DNA from: Bradyrhizobium erythrophlei
GTDB lineage: Bacteria > Pseudomonadota > Alphaproteobacteria > Rhizobiales > Xanthobacteraceae
Direction: 5' to 3'
Assembly (NCBI RefSeq): GCF_900129425.1
Contig: NZ_LT670817.1
Coordinates: forward strand, 2,108,001-2,172,000
DNA: 64,000 nt
The stretch's first letter is position 1. Every line of letters begins with the position of its first letter. A program made the translations under genes and the position numbers. A model generated the notes under the pieces. It was not told where the DNA came from and made no database searches. It was given only the letters and a program-made list of their open reading frames with translations. This document shows positions 53,885-61,705 of this stretch, piece after piece.

Positions 53885-54736
53885 ATGACGCAGCTGCGGG
53901 TTCGGTCGGAAGCAAGCGGCGAGGGCGGGCGCCATCCCGTGTCGGATCGACCATCACCGGCGCTGATCCGGATCGCCGGTCTGGGGAAGCGTTTTTCGTC
54001 GCGGTCCGGCGAGGTCGTCACGGCTCTTTCGGATGTAAACCTGGACATCCGCGACAACGAGTTCATTTCCGTCGTCGGTCCGAGCGGCTGCGGCAAGACG
54101 ACGCTGCTGCGTATCCTGGCCGGTCTCGAGAGCGCGTCTTCGGGCGCGGTCCATTGCGGCGGAGAGATCGTGACCAAGCCGCGGTCGGACGCTGGCGTCG
54201 TGTTCCAGCAGGCGGTGCTGCTGCCATGGAATACCGTCCTCAACAACGTCATGCTGCCGGCCCAGTTGAAGGGCGATGCATCGGCGGCAACGAGAGCCCG
54301 CGCCGAACGTCTGCTCGACTTCATGGGGCTGAAGGACTTCGCGCGGAAATATCCGTTCGAACTGTCGGGCGGGATGCAGCAGCGAGTGTCGATCTGCCGT
54401 GCCCTGATGCGCGACCCCAAGGTTTTGCTGATGGACGAGCCGTTCGGGGCGCTCGATGCGATGACGCGCGAGTCCATGAATATGGAGTTGATGCGCGTCT
54501 GGTCGGAAGAGCGCAAGACGGTGGTATTCATCACGCACAGCATCCCCGAAGCCGTGCTGCTCGGCGATCGCGTGATCGTCATGTCGCCGCGACCCGGCCG
54601 GATTTCGGAAGTGGTGGAGATCGATATCGAACGCCCGCGCAGCCTCAAAACGATGGGCATGCCTCGCTTCGGTGAATTGTGCGATCGCATTCGTACGATC
54701 TTCGGCGCTACAGCTCCGATGGTGTCCTCGCTATGA
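53885..54736 (+). CDS. ABC transporter ATP-binding protein (SsuB/TauB-like)
   Basis: A 283-residue ATPase: Walker A GPSGCGKTT, Q-loop VVFQQAVLLPWNTVLNNV, signature LSGGMQQR, Walker B VLLMDEPFGALDAMT and switch His in FITHSIPEAV. A 28-residue N-terminal extension before the domain may mean a later start. It is the first gene of the second ABC system and overlaps the permease gene by ATGA. It is a paralogue of the ATPase at 44211. Confidence 0.93.
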   Translation: MTQLRVRSEASGEGGRHPVSDRPSPALIRIAGLGKRFSSRSGEVVTALSDVNLDIRDNEFISVVGPSGCGKTTLLRILAGLESASSGAVHCGGEIVTKPRSDAGVVFQQAVLLPWNTVLNNVMLPAQLKGDASAATRARAERLLDFMGLKDFARKYPFELSGGMQQRVSICRALMRDPKVLLMDEPFGALDAMTRESMNMELMRVWSEERKTVVFITHSIPEAVLLGDRVIVMSPRPGRISEVVEIDIERPRSLKTMGMPRFGELCDRIRTIFGATAPMVSSL

Positions 54737-55524
54737 GTGGAATGACGAAAATGCTGGGCTCGCATCGGCTGCAATCGGCGCTGCTGGCGATCGTGATCAT
54801 CGCGATCTGGGAGGGGGCCTGCAGGATGTTCGACATATCGGCGCTGATCCTGCCCGCGCCGTCAGCCATCGCCGCGCGACTCTATATGCTCGTCGTGTCC
54901 GGAAACATCTGGCCGCATCTGTGGGCGACGGGGGTGGAGATCGTTTCGGGATTTGCGTTCGGCGTAATTGCCGGATTGGTGATCGGCGCCATGGTGTCGC
55001 TGATCCCGGTAGTCGAGCGCCTGGTCTATCCCTATCTCGTCGCACTGCAGACGCTTCCGAAGGTCGCGATCGCGCCGCTGTTCATCATCTGGTTCGGCTA
55101 CGGATTGACGTCGAAGATCGTCATCACGGCGCTGGTCTGCTTCTTTCCGATCCTCGTCAGTGTCGTCGCCGGCTTTCATTCCACCGATCGCGATCAGCTC
55201 GATATGATGAAGGCATTCGGCGCCACCAAGTGGCAGACGCTGGTCAGGTTGCGCGTGCCGTCGGCGATGGTGCTTATCTTCGCGGGCCTGGAAATCGCGG
55301 CGGTGCTGGCCGTCATCGGTGCGATCGTCGGCGAATTCGTCGGGGCCCAGGTGGGGCTTGGTTATCTGATCGTCGCGCTCAATTTCAGCCTCGACGTGCC
55401 GGGCGTGTTCGCGGTTCTCATCGTGCTGTCGGCGATCGGCCTGCTGATGCATGGCGCAATGCGATATGCGGCGCGCCGCTATATTTTCTGGATCCGGCGC
55501 AATGAAGCGCCGGTGATGGCTTAA
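54733..55524 (+). CDS. ABC transporter permease (SsuC/TauC-like)
   Basis: A 263-residue membrane protein with about six hydrophobic segments. LILPAPSAIAARL, LQTLPKVAIAPLFIIWFGYG and the EAA loop DMMKAFGATKWQTLVRLRVPSAM are typical of the group. The ATG overlaps the ATPase stop. It forms the membrane channel for the binding protein encoded next and is a paralogue of the permease at 45020. Confidence 0.93.
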   Translation: MSGMTKMLGSHRLQSALLAIVIIAIWEGACRMFDISALILPAPSAIAARLYMLVVSGNIWPHLWATGVEIVSGFAFGVIAGLVIGAMVSLIPVVERLVYPYLVALQTLPKVAIAPLFIIWFGYGLTSKIVITALVCFFPILVSVVAGFHSTDRDQLDMMKAFGATKWQTLVRLRVPSAMVLIFAGLEIAAVLAVIGAIVGEFVGAQVGLGYLIVALNFSLDVPGVFAVLIVLSAIGLLMHGAMRYAARRYIFWIRRNEAPVMA

Positions 55525-55548
55525 CCCTTTCAAGGAACAGGAATTCAA

Positions 55549-56643
55549 ATGCGGCGCACCGGGATTGGACGAAAGCTCGCCTTGGCGGCACAGGTCGCGA
55601 CGCTCATGCTGGGCGGATCGCACGCGGCTCTGGCGCTGGAGAAAGTGCGGATTCTAATTCCGGTCCGCGCCATCGACGAGGCGTTCTCGCCCTTCGTCGT
55701 GGCCAAGGAAAAGGGATATTTCGAAGCCGAGGGCTATGACGTTAGCCTGCTGGCGGTTGGCGGCTCGAACGAAGCCGCGCTGCAGGTTTCCGCGGGCAAT
55801 GCCGAGGTCGGCGCGGCATCCCCCGGCGAAGCGATCATCGGCATCCAGTCGGGCCAGCTCAAGATCCGGTATTATTACGATCTGTACTACGCCAACATCT
55901 GGTCCGTCGCCGTGCTGCCGGAGAGTCCGATCAAGTCACTAGCCGATCTGAAGGACAAGAAACTCGGCGTGCAGTCCATGGGCAGCGCGGGCACGACTTT
56001 CGCGAAGGCCTTTGTGAAGGAGGCTGGCCTCGACCCGGCGAAAGACATTTCGTTCCTGCCGATTGGACTCGGCGCCCAGGCGGTCACCTCGGTTCGCCAG
56101 AAGCTGGTCGACGGCGTGATCTTCTGGGACGCCGCACTGGCGAAGCTGGCCTTTTCAGGCCTGAAATTGCGGGAGGTGCCGGCGCCAGAGCGGCTGCGGA
56201 CCCTGCCGGATGTCGGCCTGCTGGCCCGGACGGATACGATCGAAAAAAATCCGGCGATGCTGGTCGGGATCGCGCGTGCAGTTGCGAAGGGCTATGATTT
56301 CAGCATGGCCAATCCCGAGGCGGCCGTTCTGATGACCTGGAAGTCGTATCCGGAATCACGTTCCAAAAATCCGGATCCGGCCCAGGCGATCGCAGAGGGC
56401 ATTGTCGTCAATCAGGGCCGCCTCGCGATCTGGAACAGCGATAAGATCGGCCCCAAACATGGTCTCTTCGTCGAGGGCGACTGGCAGAATCTGTTGCAGT
56501 TTCTCAAGGACCAGGGCGCGATGCCGGATACGCCGGCGCTTGACAAGGTCTTGACCAATCAGTTCATCGATCAGATCAACACCTACGATCGCGCCGGGAT
56601 CATTGCGGACGCGAAAAAGGAAGACATGACCAGGCTCCGCTAG
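55549..56643 (+). CDS. ABC transporter substrate-binding protein (NMT1/SsuA-like)
   Basis: A 364-residue periplasmic protein with a signal peptide ending near LALEKV. The mature part starts VRILIPVRAIDEAFSPFVVAKEKGYFEAEGY and has VSAGNAEVGAASPGEAI and LKDKKLGVQSMGSAGTTFAKAF. An AAGGAACAGG site precedes the ATG. It is a distant relative of the one at 43056, so the two systems may import related compounds or a substrate and its breakdown product. Confidence 0.92.
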   Translation: MRRTGIGRKLALAAQVATLMLGGSHAALALEKVRILIPVRAIDEAFSPFVVAKEKGYFEAEGYDVSLLAVGGSNEAALQVSAGNAEVGAASPGEAIIGIQSGQLKIRYYYDLYYANIWSVAVLPESPIKSLADLKDKKLGVQSMGSAGTTFAKAFVKEAGLDPAKDISFLPIGLGAQAVTSVRQKLVDGVIFWDAALAKLAFSGLKLREVPAPERLRTLPDVGLLARTDTIEKNPAMLVGIARAVAKGYDFSMANPEAAVLMTWKSYPESRSKNPDPAQAIAEGIVVNQGRLAIWNSDKIGPKHGLFVEGDWQNLLQFLKDQGAMPDTPALDKVLTNQFIDQINTYDRAGIIADAKKEDMTRLR

Positions 56644-56790
56644 GGCAGCAAATGCGGGTTAGCGCGACCTGGCGCGAAGCGGAACGTCGTTGTCTGGGAA
56701 AATTCGGCCGTGGAGGTTCGCGGAGACCTCCCGATGCAACACATTTGCAGCACGACGGACTTAACCTATTGACTCAATTGACCGCAAAAC

Positions 56791-56839
56791 GGCCTCCCTA
56801 ATCCGGAGGCCGCATGTTCGAATCATGCCGGGATTGCCA
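56791..56839 (+). other. tRNA 3'-end-like fragment with upstream hairpin
   Basis: GGCCTCC-CTAATCC-GGAGGCC is a perfect 7-bp hairpin with a 7-nt loop (56791-56811). It is followed by GCATG-TTCGAAT-CATGC (56812-56828), which has the exact form of a tRNA T-arm, then seven bases, a discriminator base and CCA (56837-56839). No D-arm or 5' acceptor strand was found upstream, so this is a fragment, not a working tRNA. Such 3' ends are typical integrase attachment sites. Confidence 0.4.
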
Positions 56840-56933
56840 GCTAAGCTTGGCAACAAAATTCACGTCCTCGGCGCTTACCGCAAGACCTCGGCTCTTTTCG
56901 CCGCATGGTCCGAACGGCGGCTTCTGACGCAAA

Positions 56934-56979
56934 GCGCACATTTGGCGAAGCAGCGACGTCCGAAAAGTGCCAGGCTCGG
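56934..56979. repeat. Dispersed intergenic repeat, copy 2
   Basis: Ungapped match to 1712-1757, about 32 of 46 bases identical by eye. Flanking DNA up to about 57000 may belong to the same element. Confidence 0.5.
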
Positions 56980-57081
56980 ACATTGCATCGAATTTGGGGC
57001 TTTCGTCTCGCCAAGCAACGCGTTCGTTGTTTACGATCCAATGAGTCCTATCCGGTGAAACTTAGGCATTGGGAGACTGCC

Positions 57082-58254
57082 ATGGGGATAAAAAGTTATA
57101 CCGCGGCGCCCACGGCAGCTCTTGCTCTCGGACTGTTCCTCACGCCGCCGGTTTCCATCGCCGTCGATGCGATGATCAATACGGTCGCGTCGCTCGTCTC
57201 ACCCGCCATCGGCAATCTCAGCTTCACGTCCCCCGCAATGGGGCAAGCGGACGCCCCCACGAAAAAACAATCGGATGCACTCAATGCGTACAGCAAAGCG
57301 GTAAGCGATTTTGAGTCGATCCTGGGCCAGCGGCGCGCGCAGATCAATTCGAAGCGACCGCTGCCGAACTTGCCGGGACAGGCACTCTATCTTGCACGCA
57401 TCAGCATGATGAGCGCATACAAAGACCTCACCGATGCCCTTCCCTCCAAGATTGGGCGACCCAATAAATTCGGAATTCCTCCGGCGTACTTTGACGCCGA
57501 CAAGGAGCCGCTGATCGACGAGTACAGGGCTCTTTTCGATATCCTCGAAGCGCCACCCGCCAATGCGCAGAAATCAGATACACCATTCAACGACGTCGTC
57601 GATCTGGCAACTGGCATTGCGCGAGCCAAGGGACTTGATCCGGCGAACGCCGAAGCAGCAGGCCGGATCAGCTTGGGGCTGTTCTTTGCCGAGACGAATG
57701 GCAATCAGAACGTGGGGAATGGACGCTCGAATAAATACAAGGGAAGTTTTCAAACCGGCCCATCCGAAGATCACAACGGCCGAGCCAAGTGGGCCGCGAT
57801 AAAGGCCTCGATAGCAGCCATTGATCCGGCATTGATCCTGCGCGACGACAAGGAAGAGGCGCGGGCTGGCAATCTGGATCATCGGTTCAATCACTGGACC
57901 GCCGTGCGAGACGCCCTCATGAACGAGCACGCAGATCTTTTCCCGCAAGTAGCAGGGATCGTGAAAATACTGCCAGACCCGATTGATCAAATGAAGCTGT
58001 TTGAGCTCATCCAGATCATTCCCAATCCGACCAAGTCCGCACTCAAGTCAGGCAACCTAGTCAGCTATCGAATTTCCGAGCCGACGATCATGGGATACCT
58101 GCGAAACAACAGCATCTTCGCCTTTGGACAGGCTGACAGGGCAAAAACATCTGCGACCTTCCGCGAAATTCTTGATGCGATGTGGCTGTTCAATTCCAAA
58201 TTTGAACGAGCGCTTTCCAAGTTCGACGAGATCAAGGCGGGGCAAAAGGGTTGA
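57082..58254 (+). CDS. Secreted hypothetical protein
   Basis: A 390-residue protein of unknown function. An N-terminal hydrophobic stretch (AALALGLFLTPPVSIAV) looks like a signal peptide. The rest is helix-rich and polar, with GLFFAETNGNQNVGNGRSNKYKG and FQTGPSEDHNGRAKW in the middle. The ATG at 57082 follows GGGAGACTGC. It is upstream of two peptidoglycan enzymes on the same strand, which hints at, but does not show, a cell-envelope role. The N-rich ETNGN segment is vaguely like lysozyme-fold active sites. Confidence 0.7.
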   Translation: MGIKSYTAAPTAALALGLFLTPPVSIAVDAMINTVASLVSPAIGNLSFTSPAMGQADAPTKKQSDALNAYSKAVSDFESILGQRRAQINSKRPLPNLPGQALYLARISMMSAYKDLTDALPSKIGRPNKFGIPPAYFDADKEPLIDEYRALFDILEAPPANAQKSDTPFNDVVDLATGIARAKGLDPANAEAAGRISLGLFFAETNGNQNVGNGRSNKYKGSFQTGPSEDHNGRAKWAAIKASIAAIDPALILRDDKEEARAGNLDHRFNHWTAVRDALMNEHADLFPQVAGIVKILPDPIDQMKLFELIQIIPNPTKSALKSGNLVSYRISEPTIMGYLRNNSIFAFGQADRAKTSATFREILDAMWLFNSKFERALSKFDEIKAGQKG

Positions 58255-58421
58255 AGTCAGAAGATAACCTCGTGCTCCGGAAGAGTTTTTGGTTACTCCG
58301 TCCAAGTCTAACTCGTGATATATTTCCGGTAGCTCATGGTTCAGAATAGCTGATAATGTCGTCTTCTACCGCCATGCCTTCATGAGGCGCGAACGGAAAA
58401 TCACTCTGGGGGAAAGCGGGA

Positions 58422-59429
58422 TTGCTGTCGTCAGGGAGAAAATTCGTCAAGGCTGGATTTGCGGAAGGCTTTGCCGTTTGGCCCTGCCGCCGCACCATCA
58501 TCGCCGCGATGGCCGCTTCGGTGTTTCTGCCGATCAAGGTCAGCGATGCTGGCTGGCTGTCGGATATCTTGAAAAACTCACCAACGCGCGGCAAATCGCC
58601 AACCCACATCACCTCGCGAAAGCCGGCCACCTTGGCAAAGCGCGCCCCTTCGCCAAAACCCGACACCGCAAAGCTTGCCGCCCTGGGGCCGGCCGTCTTG
58701 AAGCCCTCGGCTTCGAAATCGCTCGCAGCGAAATGCGATCCCTCGAAATTCCGGGTCGTTCTGGATGTGGGACATACCGCCGACTCAGAAGGCGCGACCA
58801 GCGCCCGCAATGTCGCCGAGTTCGTCTTCAATTTGCGTCTTGCGCAGCGGATCGAGGAAAAATTGAAGGCCGATGGCTTTCCTGAGACCAGGCTGCTTGT
58901 GACCAAGGGCAAGGCCAGGCCCAGCCTCGTCAAGCGCGTCGTCGCGGCCAACGAACTGCACGCGGATCTCTTTCTCTCGATCCACCATGACTCCGTGCCC
59001 AACTCGTTGCTCGAGAATTGGGAATTCGAGGGCAGGAAAAGCCATTTCAGCGACCGCTTCAGCGGCTATTCCGTCTTCGTCTCCCACAACAATCCGGATT
59101 TCAGGACGAGCCTTGCGTTCGCAGAACTGGTCGGCAAGGAAATGAAGGCCCAGGGCCTGCAATATGCCCAGCAATATACCCAAGCCATCATGGGTCGGTA
59201 CCAGCACCCGCTGCTGAACAAGGAGACCGGCGTCTATAGCTACGATCAGCTCAAGGTGCTGAGATCGACCCGGATGCCTGCCGTCCTGCTGGAGGCGGGC
59301 TCGATCATCAACCGGGACGAAGAGCTGAAGATGGACTCGCCTGAACGCCGGGACATCATCAGCAACGCTGTCGCGACAGCCGTGAAGGAATTCTGCGATC
59401 CCCAACCGGTTTTCCTCGGTCCGCCCTGA
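58422..59429 (+). CDS. N-acetylmuramoyl-L-alanine amidase (Amidase_3)
   Basis: A 335-residue cell-wall hydrolase. The zinc amidase domain spans about residues 110-330: His118 in VLDVGHTADSEG, probable Glu133, His188 in LSIHHDS, and catalytic Glu291 in VLLEAGSIIN. The N-terminal 100 residues contain a possible signal segment (TIIAAMAASVFLPIKVSDAG) and a Lys/Pro/Ala-rich linker. TTG at 58422, with GGGGGAAAGCGGGA upstream, is the assumed start; ATG 58509 is an alternative. It cleaves the amide between MurNAc and L-Ala in the periplasm. Confidence 0.88.
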   Translation: MLSSGRKFVKAGFAEGFAVWPCRRTIIAAMAASVFLPIKVSDAGWLSDILKNSPTRGKSPTHITSRKPATLAKRAPSPKPDTAKLAALGPAVLKPSASKSLAAKCDPSKFRVVLDVGHTADSEGATSARNVAEFVFNLRLAQRIEEKLKADGFPETRLLVTKGKARPSLVKRVVAANELHADLFLSIHHDSVPNSLLENWEFEGRKSHFSDRFSGYSVFVSHNNPDFRTSLAFAELVGKEMKAQGLQYAQQYTQAIMGRYQHPLLNKETGVYSYDQLKVLRSTRMPAVLLEAGSIINRDEELKMDSPERRDIISNAVATAVKEFCDPQPVFLGPP

Positions 59430-59476
59430 TGGCGCGGTGACGAAGCTACCTCGCATCCCTTCCGGATTTAGCATTG

Positions 59477-60322
59477 ATGCCGGCGATTTTTATTCAGAGG
59501 AGGCCCGTGGCGCGAAGGCGGCGGGTGAATCCATTTAGCACGCTCAGCCGGGCTGGTCTTGTCTTGATAGTCATGACGCTGCCAGCTCCGGCTTTGGCGG
59601 GCTCCGTGTTGCCCAAGGGTTTCGTTTATTTGCGCGACATAGATCCTACGATCGTTCAAGATATTCGCTATGCGGGATCTCATAACTTTGTAGGCCGACC
59701 AATAAGGGGCTACCTCGCCGCCGAGTGCATCCTCAGCGTATCAGCCGCAAATGCCCTTGAAATCGTGCAGAGAATGTTGACCGAGAAAAGCCTCTCGCTC
59801 ATCGTCTGGGATTGCTATCGGCCGAAGCGGGCTGTCGAGGATTTTTTTCAGTGGAGCAAAGACCCAACTCAGTCCGAAATGAAGGCCGAATTCTATCCAC
59901 GCACCGATAAGGAAAAGCTGTTCGCTCTTGGGTATCTCGCAAAACGATCGGCTCACTCGCGGGGGAGCACGGTGGACCTGGGAATAGTCCCGACCGCTTC
60001 TTCATCAGTGCCGTCGCCGAATCCGTTGCAGCCCCTTAGGGCATGCACGTCTCGAAAAGGAGAGAGATTCGAAGATGGAACGATCGATTTTGGCACAGGC
60101 TACGACTGCTTGGACGTGCTTGCAAATACATCAAACGCTCTTGTAGGCGGGATAGCATTACACAACCGTCAAACACTGAAATCCTACATGGAACGAGCAG
60201 GCTTTCGTTCCTATGCCAAGGAGTGGTGGCACTTCAAACTTATCAATGAGCCATTTAATCGTGACGAGTTCAACTTTGCGGTCTCGACCTCACCATCATC
60301 AAACGAAAGGCCAGCACGCTAA
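59477..60322 (+). CDS. D-alanyl-D-alanine dipeptidase (VanX/DdpX family, M15D)
   Basis: A 281-residue zinc peptidase with an N-terminal signal-like segment (LVLIVMTLPAPALAGS). Motifs of M15D are complete: Arg115 in WDCYRPKRA, SAHSRGSTVDLGI with ligands His160 and Asp167, and EWWHF with Glu249 and ligand His252. Unlike cytoplasmic VanX it appears exported, so it probably degrades D-Ala-D-Ala released in the periplasm. The start is uncertain: ATG 59477, or GTG 59507 directly after AGAGGAGGCCC. Confidence 0.87.
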   Translation: MPAIFIQRRPVARRRRVNPFSTLSRAGLVLIVMTLPAPALAGSVLPKGFVYLRDIDPTIVQDIRYAGSHNFVGRPIRGYLAAECILSVSAANALEIVQRMLTEKSLSLIVWDCYRPKRAVEDFFQWSKDPTQSEMKAEFYPRTDKEKLFALGYLAKRSAHSRGSTVDLGIVPTASSSVPSPNPLQPLRACTSRKGERFEDGTIDFGTGYDCLDVLANTSNALVGGIALHNRQTLKSYMERAGFRSYAKEWWHFKLINEPFNRDEFNFAVSTSPSSNERPAR

Positions 60323-60718
60323 CACCGAGGGTCGGCGGCACGATGGCGCTCGCCCGACGTTTGGTTTGGGTCAAAAGCCACAAGTGAGAAAGTCCGCTCC
60401 GGCGGATAGCGTTGAAAAAGTCGAAAATCGAACCGCACCAAAAATCTCGCGAAGTTTGGCCGTCTCGACCCTCGCGACGCTCCCTAGCGCTGATACGAAG
60501 GTCGGCGGTTGTTTTTGTGCAAAACGATGTGCTCCCGTCGTCGTCGCGCGCTAAACGTATCGACGATCTTCAGGACTATGACCAGGCAAGCTCTGTTAGC
60601 AGATCACCTCGCCGGACTTATCGGAGTTCCCGGTAAGAATTTTGGCAGTAACCACGTTCTATAACCAACTGTCAGGAATTGCGGCGTTTGCTCTTGTCAC
60701 AACGGCGAGCGCTTTTTT
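60323..60718. other. Intergenic region, repeat-like DNA
   Basis: A 396-bp gap without a convincing gene. The part around 60370-60460 resembles, from memory, intergenic sequence found repeatedly in Bradyrhizobium genomes. No structure strong enough for an RNA gene was seen. Confidence 0.4.
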
Positions 60719-61192
60719 ATGCCTATCGTACGCTACATAACCTGGGTTGGAACATCGCTTCTTGCGCTACTGTTCGTCGCAAATTGGTTCCTTCCCGAAT
60801 CTTTGCCAGAGCCGGCGCATGAAGGAATCGAAAGGCCGGTTATTCGGATAGCTTCGGTTCAACAGCCACCCGAACGGATTGTCATTGACACTAGCCAACC
60901 GACGATAGTGCCGCCACCAACGCTGTTTGGGGACGCAGAGCCAGACCAGCCATCGCCACATCTGGAATCGTACGCTTCAGCGACATCGCCGGCGACGGTA
61001 GTCAACCTTGAACAAAAAAAGCGGAAGGTCGTTAAACGGCAAGCACCTAAAATTGCGCGCTACCAACCAGCATCAGCGAACACCCCTGCCGTGGCGAGTG
61101 GCAACTCAGGGACAACAGTCCAGCCTACCAGATTATCCTTCGCGGATATCATCTCTGGGCGGCTGGTAAGAAACCTATTCAATCTAAATTGA
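60719..61192 (+). CDS. Membrane-anchored hypothetical protein
   Basis: A 157-residue protein. One N-terminal hydrophobic segment (ITWVGTSLLALLFVANWFLP) is followed by a Pro/Ser/Thr-rich region and a basic stretch (EQKKRKVVKRQAPKIARYQP). It is likely anchored in the inner membrane with the tail in the periplasm. I recall similar short proteins in many bradyrhizobia, function unknown. Its GC content is lower than that of its neighbours. The ATG follows an AT-rich region without a clear ribosome binding site. Confidence 0.6.
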   Translation: MPIVRYITWVGTSLLALLFVANWFLPESLPEPAHEGIERPVIRIASVQQPPERIVIDTSQPTIVPPPTLFGDAEPDQPSPHLESYASATSPATVVNLEQKKRKVVKRQAPKIARYQPASANTPAVASGNSGTTVQPTRLSFADIISGRLVRNLFNLN

Positions 61193-61239
61193 GGCCTCGA
61201 CCAGTTGCCGGTGGTCAGGCCGCGAACAAAGCAAACTAG

Positions 61240-61410
61240 CAAACGAGGGTACCGGCCTTGGTCTGTCGATGAACCACGACAGCAGGATGATGCCGGGTTA
61301 GAATCCGCCCGATTTTTGACCGCGAACGGCTCCCAGGTGACATAGCCCTTAAGATTGGCTACGGCCTTATCGCAGATACCAAAAAGCACATTATCGCCGG
61401 CGAAACCGCC
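61240..61410 (-). pseudogene. Possible ABC substrate-binding protein remnant
   Basis: The minus-strand reading DKAVANLKGYVTWEPFAVKN resembles the C-terminal lobe of NMT1/SsuA-type binding proteins, where GxVDAYVxWEPF is frequent. The frame is interrupted and has no other domain parts. Weak evidence. Confidence 0.25.
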
Positions 61411-61425
61411 GATGTTGTTATTCTG

Positions 61426-61638
61426 TCACGATGATGCAATGCCGGGCGGCATGATGAGCGGCTGTTCGCCCGCACCCATCATGAGGCCGTCGTCGCTGGT
61501 GAACGCAATCACCGGCCGCTCTGGCGTTTCGAGCGACATCAGCGATGCCGGCCGAAACCGCATGGTTGCAAGCCCGTTCGAAAGACGTCGCCAGGGTACT
61601 GGACGGCCCAGAACGCCATCGCCAAAGTCGCCTAACAA
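61426..61638 (-). pseudogene. Remnant of a thiamine-diphosphate-dependent enzyme
   Basis: The minus-strand reading GLATMRFRPASLMSLETPER continues into PVIAFTSDDGLMMGAGE. This matches the ThDP-binding segment of acetolactate-synthase-like enzymes (GLxxMGFxLPAA ... ERPVIAxTGDGGFMM), with the Gly of GDG changed to Asp and an early stop afterwards. Only this short core remains, so it is a decayed gene. Confidence 0.45.
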
Positions 61639-61705
61639 TCGTATTGTGCGTACAAATAAAAGGCGGCTTCGTAGTAAGCTAGGGTGTGCTCAAGGAGACC
61701 GGTCA

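Larger units (their letters stand above)
56644..57081. other. Intergenic region with tRNA-like fragment and repeats
   Basis: A 438-bp gap. It contains a hairpin and tRNA 3'-end-like segment (56791-56839) and the second copy of the dispersed repeat (56934-56979). Open frames in this stretch look spurious. Confidence 0.5.
61193..61705. other. Intergenic region with decayed genes
   Basis: A 513-bp region with two apparent gene remnants on the minus strand (about 61240-61410 and 61426-61638) and the AAGGAGACC ribosome binding site of the aldehyde dehydrogenase at its right end. No intact gene. Confidence 0.5.

Noticed and set aside
56791..56839. Complete tRNA gene
   Set aside because: No D-arm or 5' acceptor strand; position 37 of the supposed anticodon loop is C, and the variable region is too short.
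58334..59002. 222-residue open frame on the minus strand
   Set aside because: It is antisense to the amidase gene, which has intact catalytic motifs.
60213..60636. Small open frames after the dipeptidase gene
   Set aside because: They overlap each other in different frames within repeat-like DNA and show no family features.
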